Source of the DNA: Eucommia ulmoides
Lineage: Eukaryota > Streptophyta > Magnoliopsida > Garryales > Eucommiaceae
Assembly (NCBI GenBank): GCA_016647705.1
Contig: CM028338.1
Coordinates: forward strand, 34,043,176-34,107,175
Direction of reading: 5' to 3'
Length of the DNA: 64,000 nt
Part shown: positions 43,351 through 55,564 of the stretch, one piece after another
How the letters are laid out: each line of letters opens with the position of its first letter
Numbering within the stretch: the stretch's first letter is position 1
Notes under the pieces: generated by a model
Database searches by the model: none
Seen by the model: the letters and a program-made list of their open reading frames with translations, nothing else
What the model was told of the DNA's origin: nothing
Made by a program: the position numbers and the translations under genes

Positions 43351-44300
43351 ATGGGTAATACACATTCACTCGACAAAATAATTTATAAATGGATAAAATC
43401 ATTATATACAGTTGCTATATTCAAAAATATTTTAGAAGGTGAAGAATTTGTTGTTGATGCTTTCTCAAAATGGATACCTATGACATTTCTAGGTATCGTT
43501 AGTGCATGGTGGTCTAATTTAGGAATAATTGGTAAAAATCGTATAAGAAATGGTATTTTCTCCCATAGCGTTGATATCACAATTGAAGATCGAGATCCAC
43601 AAAAGATAATCGGAAGATTCGAAGATGCTATTAGAAAAGAATTCTTAGGACAACATTGGGAAATGGATGTTGTTAAAGTTCAAAAAAGGATAAGAGTTAG
43701 TGCTATTAGCCAATTAGTTAATATGAGAATTTGTAACATGTGTTACTTCGAGCCATATACAAATGAATTTAGTAGATTATACTATAAAGCTGATTTTAAT
43801 AATTACGAGAGGTAAGCATATTTAGACATGTATTTTGAAAAACTACCTGTTCATTATGCTAGAGAATTAATAACCGGGTATAAATCTACTACTAATTGGC
43901 AAACTGAAGATACTTTTGGTACTAGATTACTTATGCTCAAAGACAAATAGGTATTTGGTGTGCTGCTACTAAAAATGATGAATTATACAGAAAAGATACA
44001 CAATTAGGTCTTTGTTGTGAAAATCAAAGCGAAGCTCCTAAGCAATTTGGATGTGCTGATATCTATCCAAAGTCAACAATTGCTAAGAAAAACAAATATA
44101 GGCTAAAAAGACCTTTTAAAAGAAATTTTAGGCCAATAAGAAATTTTAGACCAAAAAAGTTTTTCAGAAAACGATTTTTTTTTAATAAAACTAATCCTGT
44201 GAGAACAGCTCAAGAAAAGTTTGCTAAAACTTAAAAGTGTTGGGCATGTAATAAAATCGGACACTATTCAAATGAGTGTCCTAATATCAAAAATAAAAAT
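43351..44300 (+). pseudogene. Viral coat protein core with basic region and CCHC zinc finger
   Basis: 43351-43815 is an open block resembling the caulimovirid capsid core. After a stop and a frameshift near 43950 it continues into a Lys/Arg-rich stretch (44090-44190) and a CCHC finger, CWACNKIGHYSNEC (44238-44280), which in caulimovirids binds nucleic acid and lies at the coat C-terminus. A TAA stands just before the finger. Identification of the finger and basic region is firm. Confidence 0.82.
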
Positions 44301-44389
44301 AGTACTAAAGTTAGATTGTTTCTTGGCCAAAGTGAATATAATATAAGTGAACTGAATACATTTCTGATATTGATAAAAAATTTCTCAAA

Positions 44390-44983
44390 AAGGTCCTAAA
44401 AGAAGAATTTTCTTTGAAAAATAGTGAGCTGTTTCAAAAGAATTTTATTGAAAAATTTAATAGGAAAATATCTACCATTGTAGAATTTGTCAATTTGAAG
44501 TTGCCCTTAATATTGAAGAATCTAGAGGAAAAATAAATATTCCTTCAATAAATCCTACCATAATAGAAAAACAGCTAGAAAAAATTGGAAAGAATAAAGA
44601 AAAGATTGGATATATACACATAGGAGGAATACAAATCGTTTTTACAGCTCTGTTTAGAAGATGAATTAATTTCCCAATAAAAGTTGTTATTCTTGATAAT
44701 AGAATAAAAGACAGGTCAGATGCCGTGCTTGGAGTTGTTCATGGAAATCTAAACCAAGGAGTTTTGGGAATAAAAATGTTCCATAAATATGTTGTTAGTC
44801 TAAAAGAACGAAGGATAAATGAAGTTTTTAGTCTTGCTCATGAATGTGCTAGAAAAGATTATATGGAAAATGGATCCTTATAAATCATGATTTTATTGAA
44901 ATAGGTAAAGTTTTTAAACCAATTGCTAATATTTATCGCCTAGAAACTATTGACGAAATAGATTTACCTGCTGACTGGAAGCT
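44390..44983 (+). pseudogene. Viral movement protein (30K type), interrupted
   Basis: The readable block IHIGGIQIVFTALF then VVILDNRI, LGVVHGNL and YVVSLKERR matches the order of conserved segments in caulimovirid 30K movement proteins. A TGA follows the first segment and there is a shift near 44880. The coding sequence is cut at 44983 by the LTR cluster and resumes at 54624. Lying directly after the coat zinc finger, it gives a coat-then-movement order. Confidence 0.75.
44979..44983 (+). repeat. Target-site duplication AAGCT, left copy
   Basis: AAGCT precedes the TGATAGG start of the outer LTR. The same AAGCT follows its 3' end at 54619-54623. Confidence 0.9.
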
Positions 44984-45275
44984 TGATAGGTGTAATAGGT
45001 GTAATTTACCTATCTATTTTCAAATCGAACTTGTTAGTTTCTGAGTATGTTTGTTACGTTTTATTACGTTTTAATACATTTTTATTCTTTTTGTATAAAT
45101 CAGGTGTGTAGCGTGAAAATGGATGAAAACGGGTCATAAACGATCAAATCGGATCAAGAACGGTGGAAAAACAAGTAAAAGGGCAAAATTCAGAACCTGC
45201 AGCCTACCGCCACAGCGGTCATGATGCAGAAAAGGGCCTAAAGTTTCTGAAAATCCATCGCCGCAGTGGTGAGAT

Positions 45276-47864
45276 TGGTAGCGCGTAAATACGTCGCTAC
45301 TTTCACTCGCAAGTATACGAGGTCAAGTTTTAATATAGATCAGGAAAGTAAGGATATCATGTCCACAGTGATTGATTGTGATTATTATCGAGTATCGTGT
45401 TTATCATGACCTAACTTTATCTAGGCAAAAATAAATGTGTTTAATTAATTAATACTAATACTAAGTTAATTAATCTAATTAAATTAACTTATACTAATAC
45501 TAATATGAGATGTTTAGGGAAAGTATTGCCTAGGGATTAACTTTTGTTTACAAAAATGTGTTTGGTCTCATTTTAGTTTACGTTAACGGCGTTCAACTTA
45601 TCCAACAATCTCAGTTCGTAAACTCCCCCGCCACCTCTCCCGAGTGTGAGACGAGGGATATAATACGACTTCATGTCAACGAAGAAGTCCCTCTTTATGT
45701 TTTAACGACCCTATGTCACGTGAGTCTCGCCCCAACGTCATTGATTGCACACAATCCAACTCCCGACCGGGTCATTGGATCATCGCGTTATGTTTACCCT
45801 ATCGACAATCTCAGTTCTAAAACTCCACTGCCACCTCTCCCGAGTGTAAGACGGGGGAATACATGACTTCGAGTCAACGAAGAAGTCCCCCTCAACGTCT
45901 TAACAACCCTAGGTCATGTGATTCTTGCCCCAACGTCATCGATTGGCGTTATGTTTACTTTAGTCCGAATTCGGGGTTACCTCTCCCGAGTGTCAAACCC
46001 CATATTCTTGATATATCTATCTAAGCATAATAAACATAACAATACGATAAACACAATCAAAATAACGAAGAACAACTGCAAACGAAACACAAACTCAACA
46101 AAATAACATTTTCATAAATATATTAATCCCTAGACAAAAACCTGTTTAGCTCATGGCCATAGCCGATTATACAATGAAAACTAAGCTAAACATGCTTAAA
46201 CAACAATCCTCAGTTAAGAAATAAAAGAAGGAACAAGAGAAACTTAGCCTAGTCTAAAAATTTATCGCTAAAAACGTTTCGAGATCGCTCCCCCTTCTTG
46301 GCAACGTGATCTTCTCCTTAGGATTTGAATGAGCACTCCCAAAACCTCTCTCTAAAATATACTATCCCAAAAAGATCTCTAATGGTCGGAGGTGAGGAGA
46401 GGAAGGGGTATAAATAGGGAAAATATCCTAAAAATATCTAAAATCTGGTGCAGAGTGATGGCCTAGGCGGTGGGTATGTCGGTTCAGTGATCGTCTAGGC
46501 GGTGGAATAGTGATCCAAGTCTTTACATTCTGACGGCCTAGGTGGTGAAACTGCAGTGAGTTTAGGCTTGACTCTGTACTTTGACCGCCGCGGCGATGGT
46601 TGCAGGTTTTGAATTTCAGCTTCTTTGCCATTTTTCCACTGTTCTTCCACCGTCTTTGATTCGATGTGATTATTTTTCATCCATTTTTATCCCGTTTCAC
46701 CTCAAACACCTGATTTATAGAAAAACACATAAAAACATATTAAAATGTATTAAACATACTCGAAAACAAACAATGTTCGAATTAGAAATAGATAGGTAAT
46801 TTACACCTATTAAATACCCCCAAACTCGGAATTTTGCTAGTCCTCGAGTAAAACACTCATGCAATAAAAGAAAATATAACAACTAAAGACTAAAAATGAA
46901 AAACACGAAAAACAAATATGTGCAAGTTTTGAGTATCATCTACCGGCCAAACGAATTATCCCTCCTCAGCCCCTAATTCTATCGAGTTCAGGCATAAAAA
47001 CACACCATGTAGTGTTTTAGAATTTTAGCATTTATAATAGTAAGCGCCGTTATAGATCCTACTAAAGTGTGTGTGTGTTTAAAACTCAAATACATAACTG
47101 TCCGTTAATCGGATTGGATTATCCACCATATAAGCGCATGACAAAAAAACACCCGATGGTATAGGGAATCCATAGGCTTAACCCGAGATCTATTCTCCAC
47201 TAATGTAGGATCGGAAGTTCAAAAAGATCAATAGGTCTTGGTTCGGTTTAGGATAAATGGCCAAGGGTAATTTTGAAAGAGAAAACTGGTTAACGTCGTT
47301 AACTTGACGTTACTTAAGGCATATTGCTTGACACTCTCACACTCGAAACCCCATAGTTAAATTGGAAACAACCCTGAAGATACATTAAGAACGACGTACT
47401 CACTTGTAAAAAAAAAATGGAAATAAAAACCGTATTTACATTTGATTCTTTTTTTTTTTTTTTTAACCAAACACACCCCAAACTTATTTGATTTGTATAA
47501 TTTAAGGGGTGTGTGAAATATGAATAAAAAACGACAAGTGAGTACTCCAAGTCTCTGCATTCTGACAGCCTAGGCGGTGAAACTACAATGAGTTTAGGCT
47601 TGGCTCTGTACTTTGACCGCCGCGGCGGTGGTTTGGTCACTGCGGCGATGGCTGCAGGTTCTAAATTTCAGCTTCTTTGCCATTTTTCCACCATTCTTCC
47701 ACCGTCTTTGATCCAATATGATTGTTTTTTATCCGTTTTCATCCCGTTTCACCTCAAACACCTGATTTATACAAAAACACATAAAAACATATTAAAACGT
47801 ACTAAACATACTAAAAAACTAACAATGTTCGAATTGGAAATAGATAGATAATTTACATCTATCA
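45276..47864 (-). mobile_element. Nested minus-strand relative with internal deletion
   Basis: It is bounded by GAGAT duplications (45271-45275 and 47865-47869). On the minus strand it is a 5' LTR fragment (47864 to about 47545), an internal 3' part (about 47540-46813, equivalent to 52500-53227 of the outer element), a polypurine tract (GTTTGGGGGTATT) and a full 3' LTR (46812-45276, 1537 bp). The deletion joins the 5' LTR directly to the internal tail. Confidence 0.88.
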
Positions 47865-48088
47865 GAGATCCACCGCCGCGGCGGTGAAACAATAGAAGGT
47901 CTCTACTCTCACCTCCGCGGCCGTGAACACTACCGACATGCCCACCATCTTGCTGGTCACTCTGCATAGATTTTAGATATTTATTTAGATATTTTGTTCC
48001 CTATTTCTTCTTTTCTCTTCTTTATTTCAGCTATAAGAGACCTTTTAGGGTTAGAATAGAGTAGAAAGTGTTTTGGGGAGTTCTCAAC

Positions 48089-49682
48089 TGTACGTCGAGG
48101 GATTCACTCCTCGCGTATCTGACTACTCGCAAGTGTACGAGGTTAAAATTTTAGTATAGTGTGATCGTGAAAAATCAGGTTATCGTATCCATAGGGATTA
48201 GTGTCGTTTCTATCGAGTATCACGTTTGTCATGACCCAACGTTATTTAGGCTAAACACAAATATAATTAATTAATTAAACTAATACTAATATAACCTAAA
48301 TTAACTATCCTAATATACAAATATGTTTTAGGGGAAAGAATCGCCTAGGGATTAACGTGTTTACAAATACGTGTTCAATCTCAATTTACTTACGTTTACG
48401 GTGTTCGACCTATTTGACAATCTCGGTACGTAAACTCCACCGCTACCTCCCCCGAGTGTAAGATAGGAGAATACATGACTTCGGGTCAATGAAGAAGTCC
48501 TCCTCAACGTCTTAACAACCCTAGGTCCCATAAGTCTCGCCCAGGGTCATTGATTGCACACAATCCAACTTCTAACCAGGTCATTGGATCGTGCATTATA
48601 TTTACCCTATCGACAATCTCTGTTCTAAAACTCTCTCGCCACCTCTCCCGAGTGTAAGACAAGGGATATAACGTAACTTTGTGTCCCTCTCAACATCTTA
48701 ACGACCCTAGGTCGCGTGAGTCTTGCCCCAACGTCATCGGTTGTCCACAATCTAAACCTTGACCGGGTTATAGAATCGTGGCGTTTGTTTACCCTAATCC
48801 GAATTCGAGATTTGTCAAACCCCGTATTCCCTATGTATCTAACTAAGCATGATAAACAAATAATACGATAAACATAATCAAACTACGAAGAACAAACATA
48901 AACGCAACACCGAAATCATCCAAACACATATTCATAAATTTATTGTTAATCCCTATACAATCCATGTTTAACTACGACCATAACTGTATTTACAATGAAA
49001 GAACGAGCTAAACATGCTTACATGATCCTAAGTTAAAGAAATAAGGAAAAGAATCGAAGAACTTAGCCTCATCTAAAGATTAGCAGCTAAGAACGCTCAA
49101 CGATCACTTTGCCGTCTTTTCTACTTCGGGATGTGAGCTCCACCTCTAAAACTCCTAAACCTAAGCCTAAGTATGGCCTAAGGTGCCCAAATAGCCGGTG
49201 AGGCTCAAGAGGAGGGGAGAGGAGTGGGTATTTATAGACAAAATATCTCAAAATATATAATAAAAATATCTAAGTTGTACAGAGGGTCACCGCCGCGGCC
49301 ATGGGATTCAGCGCCGCGACGGTGGAGTAGGTCGATTAGTTGATCTCCGTGGAGGTGAGGATAACGGTGGATTTGGAAAACATTCTACTGGTTCACTGCC
49401 TCGGCGGTGGTCTGTCAATAGCATTTGTGTCTTCTCAGCATTTTCACCATCGTAACAGTGGGCTTGTTTCACAGTTTTGCCTCCGAGCTTGTTTTTTCAC
49501 CATTCTTCGACCCTTTTTGGTTCGATCTCATCGTTTTTGCTCCAATTTCCTATCTTTTTTCCCCACACACCTGATTTATATAAAAAGTAATAAAACTAAT
49601 TAAAATGTAATAAAATACTGTATAAACACTCAAAAACTAACTTAATTCAGTTTGGAAATATGTAGGTAGATCACACCTATCA
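48089..49682 (-). mobile_element. Nested solo LTR of the same family
   Basis: It starts TGTACGTCGAGG and ends CACACCTATCA on the plus strand, length 1594 bp, flanked by perfect TCAAC duplications (48084-48088 and 49683-49687). It shows the same LTR landmarks as its relatives, in minus orientation. A solo LTR with a perfect duplication indicates LTR-LTR recombination after insertion. Confidence 0.92.
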
Positions 49683-50576
49683 TCAACCAATTCCGAAGGA
49701 GAAGAACACAACATGAAGAAAGAGAAGCGATCGTTGAACAGTTTTAGCGGTAAATCTTCAGACAACGGCTAGTTTATCTCGTTTCTTTCTTTATTTTCTT
49801 AACTTTGGTAGTTTTTTGAGGATGTTTAGCTCGTTTCTTGTTGTATAAATGGTTATGGCCATGAGCTAAATGAATTTTGTCTAGGGATTAATAATATTTA
49901 TGAAAATGTTATTTGTTTGAATTGTGTTTCTTTAACAGTTGTTCTTCACTATTTGATTGTGTTTACCATTATTCTTTGATTATATTCTTGTTTATATGTA
50001 TAGAGAATACGGGGTTTGACACTCAGGAGAGGTAACCCTGGATTCGGACTAGGGTTTAAACACAACGCGACGATCTAATAACCCGGGAGAGAGTTAGAAA
50101 GTGTACAATCAATGACATTGGGGTAAGACTTATATGACTATGTGTTCTAAAAAAATTCTAAAAGAGAACTTCGGCGTTAACACGAAATCACATATTCGCT
50201 CGCTTTACACTCGAGAGAGGGAGTGAACAAGTTTACGTTAAAGAGATTGTCAGATAAGTTGAACACCATTAACGTAAACCAAACGAGATCAAACACATTT
50301 AAGTAAATGAAGTTAATCCCTAAATAATCCATTCCTTTAAATATCTCAATATAGTAGTATAGTATAATTAGTATTTTAGTTTAGTATTAGTACTAATTAT
50401 TTATAAACTCATTTTTTATCGCATAGATAAAATTAGGTTATGACAATTGCGGTACTCGATAATAATCTCAACCAATCCATGTGGACACGATAACCCTAAC
50501 TCTCCTAAACTATACTAAAACTTGACCCGTACAGTTGCGGTGAAAGTGGCGACATAATATTCCACCATTATGTTTT

Positions 50577-50594
50577 TGGCGCAGTTGTCGGGGA
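50577..50594 (+). promoter_or_regulatory. Primer-binding site, tRNA-Asp type
   Basis: TGGCGCAGTTGTCGGGGA lies 9 bp after the 5' LTR end. The plant gypsy consensus complementary to tRNA-Asp is TGGCGCCGTTGCCGGGGA; two positions differ. Confidence 0.75.
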
Positions 50595-50709
50595 TTGTGT
50601 TTTAGATTATTGTTGTTATTGTGAGTAAATGACCTAATTTTAATTTTCACATTTCTTTTGTTTATAATTTTTTCTTTATAGTTTTGTTTTTGCTTTTCCT
50701 ACAGGGTAC

Positions 50710-51672
50710 TTGACGATATTAGATCAACAAGTGCTTTTGCTTTTTTTTTTAACGGGATTCCAAGCCGTTTATAGTGCTTGGGATCAATACAAGGAATTTC
50801 TATTCTGGTTTCCGAACCATCATTTCCTGAGGGAGTGTCAACTATTGAACTTCCTTAATGGGTTATTAGCCGCAACAAGAAATTGGGTTGAAAGAGGAAA
50901 CGATACCACAACTTTTGACCAATTAACCGTAACCGAAGCCTATCGGTTGTTGGAAGACATGACTGGGTTTGATTTTATGTATTGGAATTATTCACCAAGT
51001 TATCAAACTTGGGGGGATAGTTTCACCGCTTTGGAGCCATGGATTGACACCCCAGACCAATACGTTGAGTCTTCCTCCACCTTGGAGGAAATATTTGTTG
51101 ATTTTATTGGGGAGACTCAGGCGTTCTGGAGGGAAACAAATGACCAGTTAAATGAGCACGAGGTTCATCTTGACACAATTGAGATAACCTACGACGAAAT
51201 AGATACGACCGTAATGTCTCTTTAGACGCAAATCAGTCAGCTAATCTGCTTCATTGAGGTTGAGTCAAACACGATGGCAATGGGAGATTCACAAGCCACA
51301 TTCAACGAAAGCTGCCGTAAAGAGCCAATAACGAGCGGAAAGAGCTTCGGAGAGTTCAAATATGCATATCCGAATGAGACAGAAACCCAAGCATGGATCG
51401 ACGATTGTGATTTGTCACTATTGGAGATCCAAATTGTGATGCCACCATCGATCCCAGACGATCACATCTACAAGGATCCGATGTGGCTCACTTATCATTT
51501 GCTGCCATTAGCAACGTTCTTTCATGCCCACCAAGTATATGAGCCGATGGAAAGTCTTGTTGAAAGCACGAGTCGATCAGAGCCTTATCTCGCCAGTCTT
51601 GAGGGCGTACAAAATCAAGACTCATATGTAGTGTTATATGACACTTACTATGGGGCGGAAGTCACTCTTTGA
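50710..51672 (+). pseudogene. Gag-like protein of the LARD-type element
   Basis: One frame of about 320 codons, with a single TAG at 51223-51225. The first part, with FQAVYSAWDQYKEFLFWFPN, LLNFLNGLLAATRNWVERG and TVTEAYRLLEDMT, matches the retrotransposon Gag domain of plant gypsy elements, which assembles the particle. The second part is unrecognised. The frame opens at TTG after a likely 3' splice acceptor (CCTACAG at 50698-50704), so the true start may be in an upstream exon. No protease or pol follows: 1.55 kb of non-coding sequence runs to the 3' LTR. Confidence 0.7.
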
Positions 51673-53227
51673 CGAACACTTCTCTGTGTCAGGCTGAAGA
51701 CCTTAAATCAAGCGCTTCTTAGGAGGCAACCCAAAGAAAAAAATAAGTTAAATCCGTCACAGCCGACTTGATTCGGAGGTGAGATTCTCTTGCCTCCCAA
51801 GTATATGTTCTAAACCCCCGTCTTCATTATCATTCTATATGCTGTCATTGGGATCACTGATGGGTCATTGTGGACATTGTCTGTTTTAAGTTCGGAGATG
51901 ATGGTTAGTATGTTAGTATGTTTTATTGTTTTCTATGTATGCATGTGTGTTTAGGTTAGTTATTATTATGTGTTGAGTTTTGAGTTCATCTGGGCCATTA
52001 CCCGATGATAAGTCTGTCCCCTGATTGTTTATTGAGGTTGGGCGTAAAGTTCATTCATGTGTGTTATGTGTGCTTGACGTATCGTTTTAGTAAAAGTTAT
52101 TATAGATCCTAAATACAGGAGCACGTAAACTCAATGTATAACTGTCTAATTGATTTAAAAACGATTATCCATTAACCAAGTTCATTACAATAGGGATTTC
52201 AGAACTTGATTTGGGGGAAATTCGAGGCAAAATCCTATGCGAGGTAGTTTGGGAGATATGATTTAGGCATTCATTTGATCGCTTGAGCCTTTGAAGCTTA
52301 CGTTGTTATATCATTTATCTTTCATTACCCTGTCAAATCCAAATAAACATTTCAATTCTGAACACTTAACTAATACCATGGCCGATAAAACTTCTTTCCA
52401 AACCTGTATCACTGAGCCGAATGCATAATTTAAGTGAATCAAGTTAGCATTCGTTATGCTACTTGAAGTGAGTGGTTGGGTTTAGGGTGAACTTTTCATT
52501 GATTTGGTATTCGGATACTCACTTGTTATTTTTCTTTCGTTTTAACCACACCCGTGAAATTATAATAATCAAATAAGTTTGGGAGTGTGGTTCATATTTG
52601 AAAAAAAACCATGTATATACGGTTTTATTTTCTGTTTTTTTTGCAAGTGAGTACGACATTCTTAAATGATTGTTGAAGGTTGTTTCAATTTTATCTGTGG
52701 GGTTTCGAGTGTGAGAGTGCCAAGCATGTGCCTTGTGTGTCGTCAAGTTAACGACGTTAATCTGTTTCCTATTTCTGATATACCCTTGGCCATTTTTCCA
52801 AAATCGATCTTATTGAATTGTTTAGCCTACATTAGTGGAGAATAGAACCTAGTCAAGCTTATGGATTCCCTATACCTTTTTGGTTTTAGTCATGAGCTTA
52901 TTTGATGGGTAATCCAATCCGATCGACAGATAGTTGTATAATTGAGTTTTATCACACACACGTTGATAAGATCTAGAATGACGCTTACTATCATCGAATG
53001 TTAAAATTCTACAATACCACATGGTGTGTTTTATTCTTGAACTTGATAGGATTGGGGGCCGATGAGGGAAAAATTGTTTGGCCGGTAGATGATATTAAAA
53101 ACTTGCACATTATTGTTTTTAGTGTTTTTCATTTTTAGTTTTTAAATTCGTAATTAGTTGTTATATTTTCTCGTTTTTTGTGGATGTTTTGCTCGAGGAC
53201 TAGAAATATTCCAATTTTGGAGGTATT
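51673..53227 (+). other. Non-coding internal tail of the LARD-type element
   Basis: No domain is readable in any frame. It ends in the purine-rich TTTTGGAGGTATT just before the 3' LTR. The last about 730 bp have an inverted counterpart at 46813-47540 in the nested relative, which confirms they belong to the element. Confidence 0.75.
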
Positions 53228-54618
53228 TGATATGTGTAATTTACCTATCTATTTCCAAACCGAACTTATTAGTTTTCAAGTATGTTTATTATGTTTTATT
53301 ACGTTTTAATACGTTATTATTCTTTTTTGTATAAATCATGTGTGTGGGGTTAAAAAATATGAAAACATATCATAAACGGTCAAATTGGATCAAGAATGGT
53401 GGAAGAACGATGGGAAAACAAGCAAAATGGCAAAATTCAGAACCTGCAGCCCACCGTTGCGGCGGTGAAACCACTGCCGCGACAGTCATGATGCAGAAAA
53501 GAGCTTAAGTTTCTGAAAATCTACCACCACAATGGTGAAATAACAGAAGGTCTATACTCCCACCGCCGCGGCTGTGAATACTACTAACATGCCTACCGCC
53601 GCGGCTGTCACTCTACACAGATTTTAGATATTTTGTTCCCTATTTCTTCCTTCCTCCTCTCTATTCCATCCATAAGAGACCTCTTACGGTTAGAATAGAG
53701 TAGAGAGTGTTTTAGGAAGTGCTCAACCAATTTCGGAGGAGAATAACACAACACGAAGAAGGAGAAACGATCGTTGAACGGTTTTAGCGGTATATCTTCA
53801 AACAATGGCTAGTTTTTCTCGTTTCTCTCTTTATTTTCTTAACTTCGATAGTTTGTTGAGTATGTTTAACTTGTTTCTTATTGTATAAATGGTTATGGCC
53901 ATGAGTAAACGGATTTTGTCTAGGGATTAATAATATTTATAAAAATGTTGTTTGTTTGAATTGTGTTTCTTTAACGGTTGTTCTTCGCTATTTGATTGTG
54001 CTTACTGTTAGTCTTTGATTATATACTTGTTTAGATATATAGAGAATACGGGATTTGACATTTGGGAGAGGTAACCCCGGATTCGGACTAGGGTTTAAAC
54101 ACAACGCGACGATCTAATAACTTGGGAGTAAGTTAGAAAGTGTGTAATCAATGACGTTGGGGGTAAGACTCATATGGCTGTATGTTCTAAAAAATACTAG
54201 AGGGGGACTTCGGCATTAACGCGAAGTCACATATTCGCTTGTTTTACACTCGGGGGAGGGAGTGAGCGAGTTTACGATACAGAGATTGTCAGATAAGTCG
54301 AACACCGTTAACGTAAACCAAACAAGGTCAAACACATTTAAGTAAATGAAGTTAATCCTTAGATAATCCATTCCCTTAAATATCTCAATATAGTAGTATA
54401 GTATAATTAGTATAATGAGTATTTTAGTTTAGTATTAATATTAATTAATTATAAACTCATTTTTTATCACCTAGATAAAATTAGATTATGACAATTGTGC
54501 TACTCGATAATAATCTCAACCAATCTATGTGGACACGATAACCCTAACTCTCCTAAAGTTTACTAAAAGTTGACCCTTACACTTGCGGTGAAAGTGACGA
54601 CATAATATTCCGCCACCA
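53228..54618 (+). repeat. 3' LTR of the outer element
   Basis: It starts TGATATGTGTAATTTACC and ends CCGCCACCA. Repeated CCGCCGCGGC-type palindromes occur near 53460-53610, making a CpG-rich island in AT-rich DNA. Confidence 0.92.
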
Positions 54619-54623
54619 AAGCT

Positions 54624-55154
54624 AGATATCAGCAAGAAACCAATTTTAGATGTAACAAGAATATCTACTACTAAAAGATTATCTAGTGTTAGAAGATTAT
54701 TGGTGGTGAGATTGGAAAAAGCTCTAGTGAAATTACTTGATTTAATAAACAACTGCTCATTAGAAATGTGAATAGTCCCACCTATCGAATAAAATTAAAA
54801 TATTCCGATAGAAAAGAATATCATGATATAAATGTCTTACTTGATACAGGTGCTTCTGTTAGCCATATTTCTCCTGATATGATATCATTTGAAATGCCTA
54901 GAAGAAAACATGATTAACCTTACGTGTATAAAGATTTGAATGGATTCAAACATACTATTACACAGACTGATGGCATTCCCATGATAATTCAAAATAAAGA
55001 AATAACCTATCCACTACATATTGACAAAGATGAAAAAATAGAGTTATTACTTGGTAATAATTTTCTTAATCACTGTTATTCTTACACTATTGCTTATGAT
55101 AATATTGTGCTTACAATTAAAGGGGAACAGATAATCGTCCCACAGCTTATATGA
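54624..55154 (+). pseudogene. Viral movement-protein end and first aspartic protease domain
   Basis: 54624-54760 continues the interrupted movement protein. A retropepsin-like domain follows, with LLDTGASVSHIS (active-site Asp at 54843) and, about 70 residues later, LLGNNFLN. The DTG triad is intact, but stops or shifts occur near 54915 and at 55152. Confidence 0.75.
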
Positions 55155-55564
55155 GGAATCTTATTTTCTTTAAAGTAGGAATTAAAATTAACAATCATAT
55201 TATCTATGTACCATGTTTAATAGATACAAGAGCTGATCTTTGCTTAATAAACAAAAATGTCTTACCATACAAAATATGGAAGAAAAGTGTTAAATCTACC
55301 ATCAAAGCTAAAGGCTTTGAAGAAAAAACTCAGGATTTGAATATTATTGCTAGAGATATTGTGCTACTACTCGGAGATCGATACACCAAACTTCTAATAA
55401 TATATCAACAAAATACAATGGGAGTACCAATGCTACTTGGAAACAATTTTCTAAATTTCTTTAAGAAAACATGTTTTCCCCAAAAACTTGTTGAATTCTT
55501 AACACCCTGTTCACACTGGATAAAAATACCATGCTTAAATACCATAAACATTGTTTGCATGTGA
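55151..55564 (+). pseudogene. Second aspartic protease-like domain
   Basis: An open block of 137 codons repeats the layout of the preceding domain: CLIDTRADLCLI, where DTG is DTR (Asp near 55223), and PMLLGNNFLN about 70 residues later. The shared LLGNNFLN and the same spacing indicate a duplicated protease domain. The Gly-to-Arg change should abolish catalysis in this copy. Confidence 0.65.

Larger units (their letters stand above)
44984..54618 (+). mobile_element. Non-autonomous Ty3/gypsy-type element (LARD-like), with two nested insertions
   Basis: It starts TGATAGGTGTAAT and ends CCGCCACCA, with perfect 5 bp duplications AAGCT. The 5' LTR is in three pieces: 44984-45275, 47870-48088 and 49688-50567 (292+219+880 = 1391 bp). 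The 3' LTR, 53228-54618, is also 1391 bp. The internal region of 2660 bp holds a primer site, a gag-like frame and a long non-coding tail but no pol. Inside the 5' LTR sit a minus-strand relative (45276-47864) and a minus-strand solo LTR (48089-49682). Confidence 0.92.

Noticed and set aside
46428-47967. Short minus-strand ORFs in the LTR cluster
   Set aside because: They lie wholly in LTR sequence, differ between LTR copies and show no domain.
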